A stretch of 64,000 nt of DNA from Hygrocybe punicea (GCA_963556145.1 OY744463.1:2418001-2482000), one strand, 5' to 3'. Positions 32,688 to 44,035 are shown, counted from the stretch's first letter. Notes: generated by a model not told the origin, from the letters alone. Translations and numbers: made by a program.

Positions 32688-34919
32688 TAGCACCACCATA
32701 GCTTCCTCTTCCCGTATCCCTCCCTCTGACCGTCGTCTTCAAGATCTTCCTCGAAGAACTCTTCAACAAGAACTCTCTTTAGCTGCCTTCGACCCGACAA
32801 TCGACGACGACTTCTTCCAGCTAGTACCCGACCACCTCGCTCGACATAACAATCTCCCGCTCATCTCAGGGTCAAACACCCCCCTATATCTTTCATCCGA
32901 CAGTCTCGAATCGGTCGATATACCGATAATTACCATTACACCCGACTCATCCGATCTCAGTTCGACACCCGCATCGCCTACGTCCCCGACTTCGACCTCG
33001 TTAGAACCCCCGTCCACATCTTCACTCTCGACATTGAAAACTCCGTCATCGTCATCGTCTCCGTCTTCGCTCTCGACATTGAAAACTCCGTCATCGTCAT
33101 CGTCCCCGTCTTCGTCTTCGTCCACGCCGTCATCGCCCACGTTACCCGACCCGCTCATCGTACACCCGACAACCGCTTCATCGACATCTCAGCTCCTTCC
33201 ACCCACAATGACTTCGACCTCTGGATCTTCGACCGCTCCCCACGTTACCGCTCCCCATGTTACTCCACGACAAATGCCCGCTCGCGGTCACTCCACGGCC
33301 CCGACCTTCGACGGGAACCCGCTCAATTTAAACCGTTTCTTCGAAGAAGTCGAGATACTTGCTGCCGATGCCGCTCTCGACGACGCAGGACGCATCAAGC
33401 ATAGTCTGCGCTATGCGTCGCTTAGCGACTACGAGCTTTGGGCAAGTTTACCTAGCGCGACCGGCGTCGATTATGCCGCATTCAAAAGGAGCGTACTCAT
33501 GCTATACCTGGGCACGGAAGACGATCACCGGTACACTATGGCAGATCTCGACCGTCTTACACACACCCAAACCGCTTACGGTATCCGTACCCGCGCCGAA
33601 CTTGGCGAATATTACCGCGAGTTCATCCGGATCTCAGGATTCCTCTTAGACAAGGGTCGAATCTCTCCTCGAGAATGCAACATCGCGTACGAGAACGGCT
33701 TCCATGTCGAGCTTAAAAAGGACATCAAAACCCGTCTGCAGTACCAAAAACCGAACCATTTCCATAGCGACCCTTACGACTTCCAGGACTTCCACAATTG
33801 CGCCCACTTCCTGCTGGCCGGAACCGCGGCCGAACCGTCCACCGTCTCTCGTCTATCGTCAACGTCGCCTGCCGCCATCCGGTACTCGACTCCAATAGAA
33901 CCCGCCACCCGCTACCCGCCACCCGCTCGCTACGACCCGGTCATTCCTAAAGCGGAACCGGTCGAACCTAACGTATCCGACCTCTTTCGTCTCGTTTCGC
34001 AACAACTCGCTGTCCTCACGCAAGCCCTCACCGAACGTAACAACCCCCCAAAGCCGTGTGCAAATAGGACTGAGCCGACCACCGCGGGACAGGGTTTCAC
34101 CAACTTCAACTGCCTCTTTTGCGACGACCCGTTCCATCGTATACGCGATTGTCCCATCTGCGAGCAGTACACTCGAGACGGAATATGCCGAAAGAACGAG
34201 CACGGCCGCATCGTGTTGCCTAACGGAATGTATCTTCCAAAGGCTATCGTCGGCAAAAATATGAGGGAACGCTTCGACGCGTGGCACGCACAGAACCCCG
34301 GCAACCGCGCTCCCCCTGCCCGCAACCCCACAGAACCGTTCCAATGCAACCCGCCGCCTCATGTCAAAGCTAACTTCGTCTCCGCCGTCGAAGTACCCAC
34401 ATACGAACCAGAGGTCACCACCGAGTACGCCGACATCTTTCAGTCCACGACGTCCCACATCGACAACGACAACGAACAAATCAAGGTTGTGGAAGCCGAA
34501 GTGCAGCGGCTTCGTAAACGGGTTAGATTCGATGGTGTAGAGATCCCATCGAAGGCGAAAGGCAAGTCTAGGGAAACGTTTCCCAATCCGCCCGCCACTT
34601 CCACGTCCGTCCCCGCCGCGAAACCCGCCGAGAAAACGTCTACCAGACCTATCAACGAGCAGCCGATCACCATAGTCCCCCCTTCGAACACGCGGCTGAC
34701 CGAGCCGACCGCCCTTGTACCGCGCACTCCCCAGAACCTTCCTGCATCGCACCCCCAATACCGCTACCAAGCCCCCATCGAAGATCCCGGTATCGCCAAA
34801 TCCGTCATCGACCGCGCGCTCGATTCTCAAGTCTGCATTTCGCAGCGAGAACTTTTAGCCATGTCGTCCGACGCCCGCCGTCACATGAAGGACCTCACTA
34901 CGTCGAAAAAGGTCACCGC
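32688..34919 (+). CDS. gag: Element A gag, N-terminal and central part
   Basis: Open from about 32,688 (after a TAG) to 34,919, where LTR2 interrupts it. First in-frame ATG at about 33,207 (MTSTSGSSTAP); upstream sequence is open and similar to B but has no AUG. The capsid-like region begins at PARGHSTAPTFDGNPLNLNR and includes LRYASLSDYELWASL, LDKGRISPRECNIAYENGF and DPYDFQDFHNCAHFLLAG. It has a CCHC zinc knuckle (CLFCDDPFHRIRDC, about 34,112-34,153), a Pro-rich linker, and ends at DLTTSKKVTA in this segment. Gag coats the RNA in virus-like particles. The remainder of gag is in the inverted segment 35,829-37,063. Confidence 0.85.
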
Positions 34920-35828
34920 TGTAGAGGGTCGACGTCCCTCTGAGTCCGTATCATCAATATATCACGAATCCGGACCAACCCGATGCCGCCATTCGACTTG
35001 CATTCGAACCCGACGTAACCCGACGCAACCCGACGTGACGTGACGTGACGTGACCAGACGTGACCGACATAACCCGACGTATGCCGCTTCGTCACAGCCG
35101 CTCTCAGACCAAATCCGGCAGCCTCAAACGCCTCGGAGTTCCAATTCCAGGAGATGGATCTCTTCGGACTCAATCCCCGACTTCGGATTTACTTTATTTA
35201 TGCATCCCATCGTCCTTTCGGAGATATGTAGGACTTTCTAGATCTTTTCCTTGCATATTCGTTTTCCCCTCCATTTCCTGTCTTCGTTGCTTTGCAACCC
35301 CCCTTTCCACATCCCCATTTCAACCTTTCTTTGTAGCTTACCATCGGCCGAAGTAGACACATCCGAAAGTAGATTACTGTTTCCTGTACTATAAAAACGG
35401 TCCCCGACGACCGTACAAAATAAGATACCCTTAGTCCCCGTTTCCCTTTAGTCAGAATCACCTTTAAATCCCTTCAAATGCTCGTCCACGTAGATCCTTA
35501 GCTTTTTATAGTTCACTTCGTCGTCTTTATCGTTGTTTCCGTATATTCGTTCATTGTTTCCGACCCGACCCGACCCGACCCGCCGTACCCGACATCGTCG
35601 GCATCGTCGGGTTCTTTATTATTTGTCCGTTTTCACTCCGTTCATCGCCGGCTTCGTCGTTATTAGTCCAGTTTTACGCGGCGGCTTTACTTTTACTAAC
35701 ATTCCCTTCTTTTTACTTCTATTCCCGACACTGATTTATCCAGTCACTTCTACGCTGACACCCACAGGTTAGGATCTTTATATTATTTCTTTATATAGTT
35801 CCGAAGCCACCAAGTACCCGCATCTACA
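34920..35828 (+). repeat. LTR2 copy a (inversion junction)
   Basis: 909 bp, TGTAGAGGG...CATCTACA. It contains a (GTGAC)n run at about 35,031-35,065, TATAAAA at 35,390 with an adjacent 6-bp stem (ACGGTC/GACCGT), and a (CGACC)n run near 35,563. The flanks do not match each other (ccgc left, tcgg right) but pair with the flanks of the other LTR2 elements after inversion. Its 3' part carries the alleles of copy c (41,495), not those of copy b. Confidence 0.9.
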
Positions 35829-37063
35829 TCGGCGGGAAGTAGTCCGTATTGAACTGGCCTTTCTCGGATTCGTTCCAGGCGAAGGCGGCTTCTTGCGTTT
35901 TGATGACATGGTGGCCGAGTTTTTCTTCCTCAGGCCAAAGGAATCCATCCGAGTTCATCGGCATCGCGTCGTGTCATTCCTGGGTATAGCGGGTGCCGGG
36001 TGTAAAGTCGGGCGGGTGAGTCGGGAGCGTGGGTAAATCGGCTAGCGGGTCGCCGGTGATCTCGCGTATGATACGGTATTCGTTGGGGAGAGTGGTAGAA
36101 ATTGGGTGGATACGATCGGCTACCTTCTTATACTTTTTCTTGGTAACGACTCCTTTTAGGTCCCTGGTAGGGGGGGTGGTATACGAGATATAAGTAGCGT
36201 GTTCAGTAGAGGCTTTGTTACAAATATCCGAAGAAGAAATATGTGACGCAGGAGCGGAGACGGAACAAGACGAAGGAAAGGTATCGGTAGTACGTAGCTG
36301 ATTTTGTACATCGGTCAACAATGAAATGTACTGGGTGGCAGTCTGAGGCTGAGACGAAGAGAAATCTAAATCGATAGAAAAACATAAGTCCTCTTCTAGG
36401 GGAAACAGCAAAAGGGAAGCATAGTTCGTGGTATAGGTGTGGTCGCTTTCGAGTGGCGGCTTCTCATCTCCCGGTGCGTCCTTCCCGAGAGGTATCTCCG
36501 GGTCCTCGACTTCTAAAAATCCGGCTTTCCGGTGTCGGACCGCTCTCGTCGGTTCTTTTGGTTGTGCTCGATGGTGGGCAAGGTGACGACGGCGCCGGTG
36601 TTTGGATCCGTGATCGTGACTTGTTGTTCTCCGTTTTTATAATCCTTCGTAAGGGCCTCGGAAAGCATGAAGAACGGGCGGCCGATGAGGATTTCGTAGG
36701 GGGCGTCGTCGACGACTTGGACTTGGAGGAAAAGATCGACGTCGCCAAAAGTGAATTTTAGGTTGGCGATCCGGCCGAGGGTGTCGTTGTCGCTTTTATT
36801 TGCCGACTGCATCCGCATCTTCATATTTTGGAGGCCGTAACCGAGTTTCTCCCAAATATCGCGCCGCATGCCAATGATCATGGAACCGTTGTCGAGGACG
36901 CACTCGAATACGAATTTGCCGTTGATGAGCGGGTAGACCGCACGGAGAGGGACTGAGTCACGGCCGACGACGAGCGGGACGTTTTCCTGACAGTGTTGAC
37001 AGGTGCGAGTGGGGATTTCGGGTGCGTGAAAATGGAAAACCTCGACGTTGTTACTCTCGGCGG
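35829..37063 (-). pseudogene. Element A gag end, protease and pol start, inverted
   Basis: This piece is in minus orientation although A is on plus. It contains the end of gag with a retropepsin-like motif (FECVLDNGSMIIGMRRDIW, about 36,840-36,915) to a TAG at 36513-36515, then the pol N-terminus in the -1 frame (FSIDLDFSSSQPQTA, RDLKGVVTKKKYKKVADRIH) to FNTDYFPP at the edge. There is one in-frame TGA (35,974-35,976) where B has Arg (TQERH). Reversed, it joins in frame to gag at 34,919 (KVTAESNN) and to pol at 42,404 (FPPIHIPTLP). The motif DNGS replaces the usual D-[ST]-G; B has DGGS. Confidence 0.88.
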
Positions 37064-37973
37064 TGTAGATGCGGGTTCTTGGTGGCTTCGGAACTATATA
37101 AAGAAATAATATAAAGATCCTAACCTGTGGGTGTCAGCGTAGAAGTGACTGGATAAATCAGTGTCGGGAATAGAAGTAAAAAAGAAGGGAATGTTAGTAA
37201 AAGTAAAGCCGCCGCGTAAAACTGGACTAATAATGACGAAGCCGGCGATGAACGGAGTGAAAACGGACAAATAATAAAGAACCCGACGATGCCGACGATG
37301 TCGGGTACGGCGGGTCGGGTCGGGTCGGGTCGGAAACAATGAACGAATATACGGAAACAACGATAAAGACGACGAAGTGAACTATAAAAAGCTAAGGATC
37401 TACGTGGACGAGCATTTGAAGGGATTTAAAGGTGATTCTGACTAAAGGGAAACGGGGACTAAGGGTATCTTATTTTGTACGGTCGTCGGGGACCGTTTTT
37501 ATAGTACAGGAAACAGTAATCTACTTTCGGATGTGTCTACTTCGGCCGATGGTAAGCTACAAAGAAAGGTTGAAATGGGGATGTGGAAAGGGGGGTTGCA
37601 AAGCAACGAAGACAGGAAATGGAGGGGAAAACGAATATGCAAGGAAAAGATCTAGAAAGTCCTACATATCTCCGAAAGGACGATGGGATGCATAAATAAA
37701 GTAAATCCGAAGTCGGGGATTGAGTCCGAAGAGATCCATCTCCTGGAATTGGAACTCCGAGGCGTTTGAGGCTGCCGGATTTGGTCTGAGAGCGGCTGTG
37801 ACGAAGCGGCATACGTCGGGTTATGTCGGTCACGTCTGGTCACGTCACGTCACGTCACGTCGGGTTGCGTCGGGTTACGTCGGGTTCGAATGCAAGTCGA
37901 ATGGCGGCATCGGGTTGGTCCGGATTCGTGATATATTGATGATACGGACTCAGAGGGACGTCGACCCTCTACA
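37064..37973 (-). repeat. LTR2 copy b (3' LTR of E, inversion junction)
   Basis: 910 bp. It differs from copy c at a T/A (37,077), an A6/A5 run (about 37,180), a T/C (37,234) and a C/T (37,607). The first three lie in its 3' part and are absent from copy a as well. Confidence 0.9.
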
Positions 37974-38524
37974 TCTCCAGGGTACTTTAAATAAAGACCA
38001 TCCCTGGTCGATACTACGTGGACTCGGGACTCGGATGCGTGAGATGAGGCCGACGTGGTGGTCGTGGAATTGGGTTCGACAGGACGAGGTGGGTTGTGGA
38101 CAATGCGAAGGGGGAGAGCGGGTGGTGACTAGTGGAGAGTCGGAGGGCGGAGAACAAAGGCGGGTGATGCCGGTGTCCGGAAATACATAGAAAAGAAACT
38201 ATAGTGACAATATAACCAAGCGGAAATGAAGGAAACAGCGGAAAGCTATAAGGGTGGGACAAATATGCAGCGGAAATGCAAAATAGATAAAAGGGAATAA
38301 ATGCCGGTGATCGGAAAGGAAGGGACGCAATAGAAATCAAGTCGGGATAAAACTAAACGTGACATAGGATTGGGGGCGGGTGACGGAGACGAGTAAGGCA
38401 GGAGCGGAAACGAAATAAAACACAAGCGGATGACAAAGACGATCTAGGCGGGTCGAGTTAGGGTCGGCGGCTTTGGTGGCTGTGTCAACGGGTGGCGGAA
38501 ACGGTGGCGTAGGGGTAGACATGA

Positions 38525-38735
38525 TATGACGACGGTGGTTGTTCAATACGATATGACGAAAACGGAGGTTCGATAGACGACGACGGAGGTTCGATATACG
38601 ATGGCGGAGGTTCGATATACGATATGACAAAAACGGAGGTTCGATGGACGACGACGGAGGTTCAATATACGATGGCGGAGGTTCGATAGACGGCGGCGGA
38701 GGTTCGATAGACGATGGCGGAGGTTCAATATGTCA
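38525..38735. repeat. Short tandem repeat in element E (about 20 bp)
   Basis: Variants of ggaggttcgatagacgacg repeat about ten times. On the minus strand (sense for E) they encode NLRRRLS/VYRTS-type repeats in different frames. Confidence 0.8.
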
Positions 38736-39503
38736 ATACTAATATGGGGGCGATAATCAACGGATGTGAAATCAGCCTCATACTAGGCGGTTCAGCACCG
38801 GCTTGGACCCGTGGGGAAGCATTCTCCCCTATGGAACTGAAATATAAAGTCGGGTGGGTTGGGAATCGAAGCCGAGACAGGGAACGTTGTGTCTGGGTCG
38901 AAATGGTGGCGGAAATGGTGGGTCATGGAAAGCGGAGAGCGATGTCAACAGGTGGAATGCGGGTGCGTGAGCGGATGAGTCGGGTGCGTGGGGAATGAGT
39001 GAAGCGGTGCGTCGGGTTCGTAAGCGGGTGCGGCGGGTTCGTAAACGGGTTTGCTGAGTGCGACGGATTCATAAGCGGGTGTGTCGGGTACGTCGGGTGT
39101 ATTATGCGGGTGTCGGGTGTGTCGGGAACAAGTGTATTTCTTTTTATCTTTCTTTTATCTCTGACGTTTTTCTTTCTTTTTATTTATTTAATCTATCTAT
39201 GTATATATTTCTTATGCCGATGGACGGTGACGGGTTTTCGTAGGGTCGGGTTCGGTGGGTATGGGGGTGCGAAGGTGGCGGGTATGGGATGTGAAACCGG
39301 AACCGGAACCAGATGCTCGAATCGAGCACTGGTGCTCGAATTGAGCCGGAACCGGAACCGGATGCCGCGGAATCGTTGGGAACGAGTCCGGGTTCGTAGT
39401 CGGGTGCTGTGATGCAGGTCGCGGATCCGGATCCGGAACCCGGTGTAGCGGATTGGTCGAAAACGGGTTGTCGGGTGTGGCGGTATGGCATAGGGCCACG
39501 TAG

Positions 39504-39950
39504 GGAGACGGGGCGGACGACGTGAGCGGATGAGACGGAACGTGGTTGCGAGGCGTGGATCATGGTTGCATGGGGTTGTTCGACGCTGCGGGTTGTCGAG
39601 GGAAGCGGGTAACGGGTGGTCGAGGTCGGCGGTACGGGATAGGGCAATGTTGGGAAACGGAGGCGGATGACGTGGGCGGATACGAAGGGACGTGGTGTTG
39701 CATGACGTGGATCGTGGTTGCGTGAGGTCGTTCGAGGGTGCTGGAGGCCGGGGGAGCGGGTGACGGGTGATCGAGGCTGGGGTATGGTGTAGGGAGATGT
39801 TGGAGACGGGGGCGGACGGCGTGGGCGGGAAGATGGATTGGGGTGATACGGGTGGCGTCTTCGTGATGTTTTCGTGGCGGATAGTTGCGTGGGGATTTGA
39901 CAATGGTCCGTCGGGTCGTGGAACGGGTTTGGGCGGCCGGTGGTCACGGT
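39504..39950. repeat. 149-bp tandem repeat in element E, three copies
   Basis: Starts at 39,504, 39,653 and 39,802 (gagacggggcggacgacgtg and variants), 149 bp apart each time, with about 75-80% similarity by eye. Confidence 0.75.
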
Positions 39951-40366
39951 TTCACGGGCGTAACCCAACGGGGGCTTCGTTTGGGCTCGCGAAGGGACTT
40001 GAGGGACGTCGTGGGGTTGGTCGAGGGCGTAGGTGATCGCAGGGGAGTGGACGAGGACGGGGACGGCTGGGGGTGAATGGAGGTCGACGGGGGGTGACGT
40101 GGCCGCTTGCGTGGGACGACGAGGGACGAGAGCGGAGTCGTTTGGGACAGGTGAGGGCCATCCAGAGGTGCGGGGGCGTGAACGAGAACGTGGGGGTGGT
40201 TGTACGCGGCGGTCGTTGGCCTCGGATGGTGGGTATGATGTCGAGTGACGTGGCATGTTGTTGATGGCTCGAGGGCGGCGAGGACTACTTGTACGGCGTC
40301 ACGACGGATGATGTGTGGTCCTGGGATGCGGTACGAGGCAGCGGGTGGCTCAACGGGGGCGTGAGC

Positions 40367-40840
40367 GGCCGGGGATGTCGAGTACGGGGGGCACGAAGAA
40401 GGATGACGTGGTGACGCGTGAGGGCTCGATGACGGCGAGGATGGCTCGTGAGGGCTCGCGAGTGGTGTCGTGGGGCTGTAGGAAACGGTACGAGGCAACG
40501 GGAAGGTCCAACGAGGGCGTAAGCGGCCGGGATGTCGAATAGGCGGGGGCACGAAGCGGGGTGACGTGGGACACTGTGGGAGCGTCGATAACGGCGAAGA
40601 CGACTCGTGTGGGCTCGCGAAGGGCGCTGTGGGGACTCGGAGAGCCATACGAGGCTGCGTGGGGGTAGCAACGAGGGCGTGAGCGGCCGGGTATGTCGAA
40701 TAGGCGGGTGCATGAGCTGGGATGACGTGGCGACGCGTTGGGGACTCGATAATGGCGGAGACGGCTCGTAAGACCTTGCGAATGGCGTCGTGAGGCTGTA
40801 GCACGGTGTTGAGGGCTCGATCGCGGCCGGGTTGCTCGCA
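40367..40840. repeat. About 159-bp tandem repeat in element E, three copies
   Basis: The block ggccggg.atgtcga recurs at 40,367, 40,525 and 40,685. Each copy also contains gatgacgtgg, ggctcg and gaggc.gcg blocks in the same order. Confidence 0.75.
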
Positions 40841-41474
40841 CAGACTCGTGAAAGGCGCTGACGTGTTTTGCTGGTAACTTCGCGGGCTCAGACGATGGGG
40901 GCGTGTCAGGGCTTGTATTCGGTGACAAGTGCGAGTTCTTAGACGCGAGCGGCTGGGGGTGCACAGGCTAAACCCATTGCACGGCGCTCCGTCTGTTCCG
41001 AGTCGTGTTTGACGCGCGAGTGCTGTTGGGCGGGTCGTTGGGGCTTTCCGGTCGCGGTTTTTCGACGGTTATCGGTGGGGAGTGGGATTCCGAGCGTGTT
41101 GGGGATCTATAAACGAGCGTGGATGGTGGATGTGACGAGGTTCGAGTCGTTGAGCGACAAACGAGGGCGTATCGGGTCGTGGCTGTGCAAGGTTCCTAAA
41201 GCGGTAAACGGGCGTCGGGTCGGCCGCACAAGAGCGGGTTAGAAGTTGTACGTGAAACTAGACAGTTGTGGTCGTAACAGAAGAGGAGATAGTAATAAAA
41301 TCAAACCCTAATGATGGTGTGATAGTTGGAAATTGGATGTCGGAGTGTTGGGTGTCGAATGTAAAGAAGTCGGGTAATGGGTGTCGGATGTGTAGAGTGC
41401 TGCGGCAGGGCTTGTTGCGAGATGACGAAAGGAAATGAAGTGCTGTGGAATGAATGAATGATGACACTGAATTA

Positions 41475-41492
41475 TCCTCGCGGTGGGCTCCA
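41475..41492 (-). other. Primer binding site of element E
   Basis: Reverse complement of the same 18-mer seen in A and B, 2 nt from the LTR. It fixes 41,495-42,403 as the 5' LTR of E. Confidence 0.8.
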
Positions 41493-41494
41493 GA

Positions 41495-42403
41495 TGTAGA
41501 TGCGGGTACTTGGTGGCTTCGGAACTATATAAAGAAATAATATAAAGATCCTAACCTGTGGGTGTCAGCGTAGAAGTGACTGGATAAATCAGTGTCGGGA
41601 ATAGAAGTAAAAAGAAGGGAATGTTAGTAAAAGTAAAGCCGCCGCGTAAAACTGGACTAATAACGACGAAGCCGGCGATGAACGGAGTGAAAACGGACAA
41701 ATAATAAAGAACCCGACGATGCCGACGATGTCGGGTACGGCGGGTCGGGTCGGGTCGGGTCGGAAACAATGAACGAATATACGGAAACAACGATAAAGAC
41801 GACGAAGTGAACTATAAAAAGCTAAGGATCTACGTGGACGAGCATTTGAAGGGATTTAAAGGTGATTCTGACTAAAGGGAAACGGGGACTAAGGGTATCT
41901 TATTTTGTACGGTCGTCGGGGACCGTTTTTATAGTACAGGAAACAGTAATCTACTTTCGGATGTGTCTACTTCGGCCGATGGTAAGCTACAAAGAAAGGT
42001 TGAAATGGGGATGTGGAAAGGGGGGTTGCAAAGCAATGAAGACAGGAAATGGAGGGGAAAACGAATATGCAAGGAAAAGATCTAGAAAGTCCTACATATC
42101 TCCGAAAGGACGATGGGATGCATAAATAAAGTAAATCCGAAGTCGGGGATTGAGTCCGAAGAGATCCATCTCCTGGAATTGGAACTCCGAGGCGTTTGAG
42201 GCTGCCGGATTTGGTCTGAGAGCGGCTGTGACGAAGCGGCATACGTCGGGTTATGTCGGTCACGTCTGGTCACGTCACGTCACGTCACGTCGGGTTGCGT
42301 CGGGTTACGTCGGGTTCGAATGCAAGTCGAATGGCGGCATCGGGTTGGTCCGGATTCGTGATATATTGATGATACGGACTCAGAGGGACGTCGACCCTCT
42401 ACA
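41495..42403 (-). repeat. LTR2 copy c (5' LTR of E)
   Basis: 909 bp. The outer flank ccga (42,404-42,407) matches, after inversion, the flank of copy a (35,829-35,832, reverse complement ccga), giving the 4-bp target duplication of E. Confidence 0.9.
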
Positions 42404-42617
42404 CCGATCCACATTCCCACCTTACCGCACGACCCGTGGGTCCATCGCAATATCCCAATCCCACCCGGCATCCTTAACGAAGTCATCGGCATCATCAAAG
42501 ACAAAATTAACGCCGGTACCTATGAACCCTCAAATTCGTCATACCGCTCCCGCTGGTTCTGCGTTTTGAAAAAGGATGGGAAGTCTCTTCGAATCGTCCA
42601 CGATCTACAGCCGCTTA
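42404..42617 (+). pseudogene. Element A pol, start of RT
   Basis: Reads IHIPTLPHDPWVHRNIPIPP, INAGTYEPSNSSYRSRWFCV and KSLRIVHDLQPL, the N-terminal fingers of a Ty3-type reverse transcriptase. It is broken at 42,617 by element F and continues at 44,288 without loss: LQPL is followed by NAVTIRDPAVPP. Confidence 0.88.
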
Positions 42618-42850
42618 GTGTTGCCGTAGTTCGGTTCTGAACCTAGCCGAACCCGGTTCAAACCCCGAACCGAACCCGGGGTTCAGTCTAAGTTCAGCCA
42701 AATGCTGAACTGGACCACAGGTTCGGTTCAGGGTTTTGAGGCCGGCCGGATTTCCTGAACGGCTCCAAACCGCGTCCAAACCGCGAACGCGGATATTTTT
42801 AAGGTATTTATTTCATTTGTTTTTCGTATTTCTTTACTTACTTTTTCGTG

Positions 42851-43280
42851 TTATTGTCTATTTCAGGCAAGTTGGCGGAGCCTAAAAAAACTCCGAAATA
42901 AATCGCAAACGGAAATTTGAGATATCTCACCGAATATTCAACGGAATAGAAATGCAATGACATTTTTTTCAATCCGAGACCAGACGGTGCCTGTCTGTCA
43001 CTGACCGAGGTTCAGAAAGTCATGTTCTCAGTGAATCTCAAATTTTGGATTTCGGCAGCCACAGTACCATCAATCATGGTAAAAAGTCACTTTGGGAAGG
43101 TATACCACATTTTTAAGGCCTCGGTATACAATAGATTCATAATATCAATTTTTGCAAACATTTTGGTATTGCTCCGATGACAATCCATTATGTCTTCAGC
43201 GAGTTGCAAGTTTTTTCCGGTGGATTTGCTTTTTTAGACATTTTTTTAGGCTCCGCCAACTTGCTTGAAATAGACAATAA
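42851..43280. repeat. 430-bp unit with 40-bp inverted ends inside F
   Basis: 42,851-42,890 and 43,241-43,280 are reverse complements over 40 bp with a single mismatch (core ggcggagcctaaaaaaa). The interior is AT-rich and non-coding. No target duplication is clear. It may be a nested MITE. Confidence 0.8.
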
Positions 43281-43494
43281 ACGGTATCATGTGACCATTA
43301 CACGAAGGTTTCTTCACCAACAACAACAATGCAAGGCCAATGAACGCGACACAATGTCGCGTTCATGGACACAGGTAAGTTTTACCATTTATCTTAACTT
43401 TACTAATATTATCTGTTACAGGAAACTCAACCGCGACCACATCGCGAGCACACCACCGCGGCACAAAATGGATCCCAACGCCAACGCGATGCCA

Positions 43495-44035
43495 ACGGAC
43501 GCGGGACAGCCGCAACACCACCACCACCACCACCACCACCACCACCACCACCAGCGGCGGCGGCAACTGCAACAGCAATGGCAACGGCAACCAGGCAACG
43601 ACGACGGCAACAGCCAGCAGCAGCGCCGGCAGCAACGGCAGCAGCAGCAGTGACAGCAGCAGCGGCAACAGCAGCAGCAGCAGCAGCAACGCCGGCAGCA
43701 GCAATGCCAGCAACAGCAGCAGCTGCTGCTGCTGCATCAAGCCATCCAACGCGGGACAGCGGCAACACCAGCGGCGGCAACAACAACAGCAACGACAACC
43801 ACGATGGCCAGCAGCAGCAGCAGCAATGCCAGCAGCAGCAGCAACAGCAGCAGCAGCAATGCCGGCAGCAGCAGCAACAGCGGCAGCAGCAACGGCAACA
43901 GCAGCAGCGACAGCAGCAACGGCAACGGCCACAACAGCAGCAGCAGTGGCAGCAGCAACGGCCACGGCAGCAGCAGCAGCGCCGGCAGCGGCAGCAACAG
44001 CAGCAGTGGCAGCAGCGCCGGACGGCTCCCCCGCA
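43495..44035. repeat. CAG/CAA/CAC triplet-repeat tract
   Basis: More than 500 bp of interrupted CAG, CAA and CAC triplets, open in several frames on both strands (poly-Q, poly-A, poly-S, poly-H). Frames open in all directions here reflect composition, not coding. If the preceding intron is real, one plus frame (after KLNRDHIASTPPRHKMDPNA) could encode a His/Gln-rich peptide. Confidence 0.75.

Larger units (their letters stand above)
37064..42403 (-). mobile_element. Non-autonomous LTR element E
   Basis: Two near-identical LTR2 copies in minus orientation flank 3.5 kb with the shared PBS (41,475-41,492) but no gag, protease, RT or integrase. The short purine tract GGAGA precedes the 3' LTR, as in element A. 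The internal DNA is mostly tandem repeats that are open on the minus strand (for example 39180-40256 and 39944-40804, Pro/Arg/Ser/His-rich). This fits a large non-autonomous derivative mobilised by a Ty3-type partner. Confidence 0.85.

Noticed and set aside
33859..34830. 323-codon ORF on the minus strand opposite gag of A
   Set aside because: Antisense shadow of gag caused by GC-rich codons; no counterpart opposite B gag. The antisense gene downstream of pol was kept because it has counterparts in both elements.
38999..41242. Several plus-strand ORFs in element E
   Set aside because: They lie antisense to E in tandem-repeat DNA and change frame from one repeat to the next.
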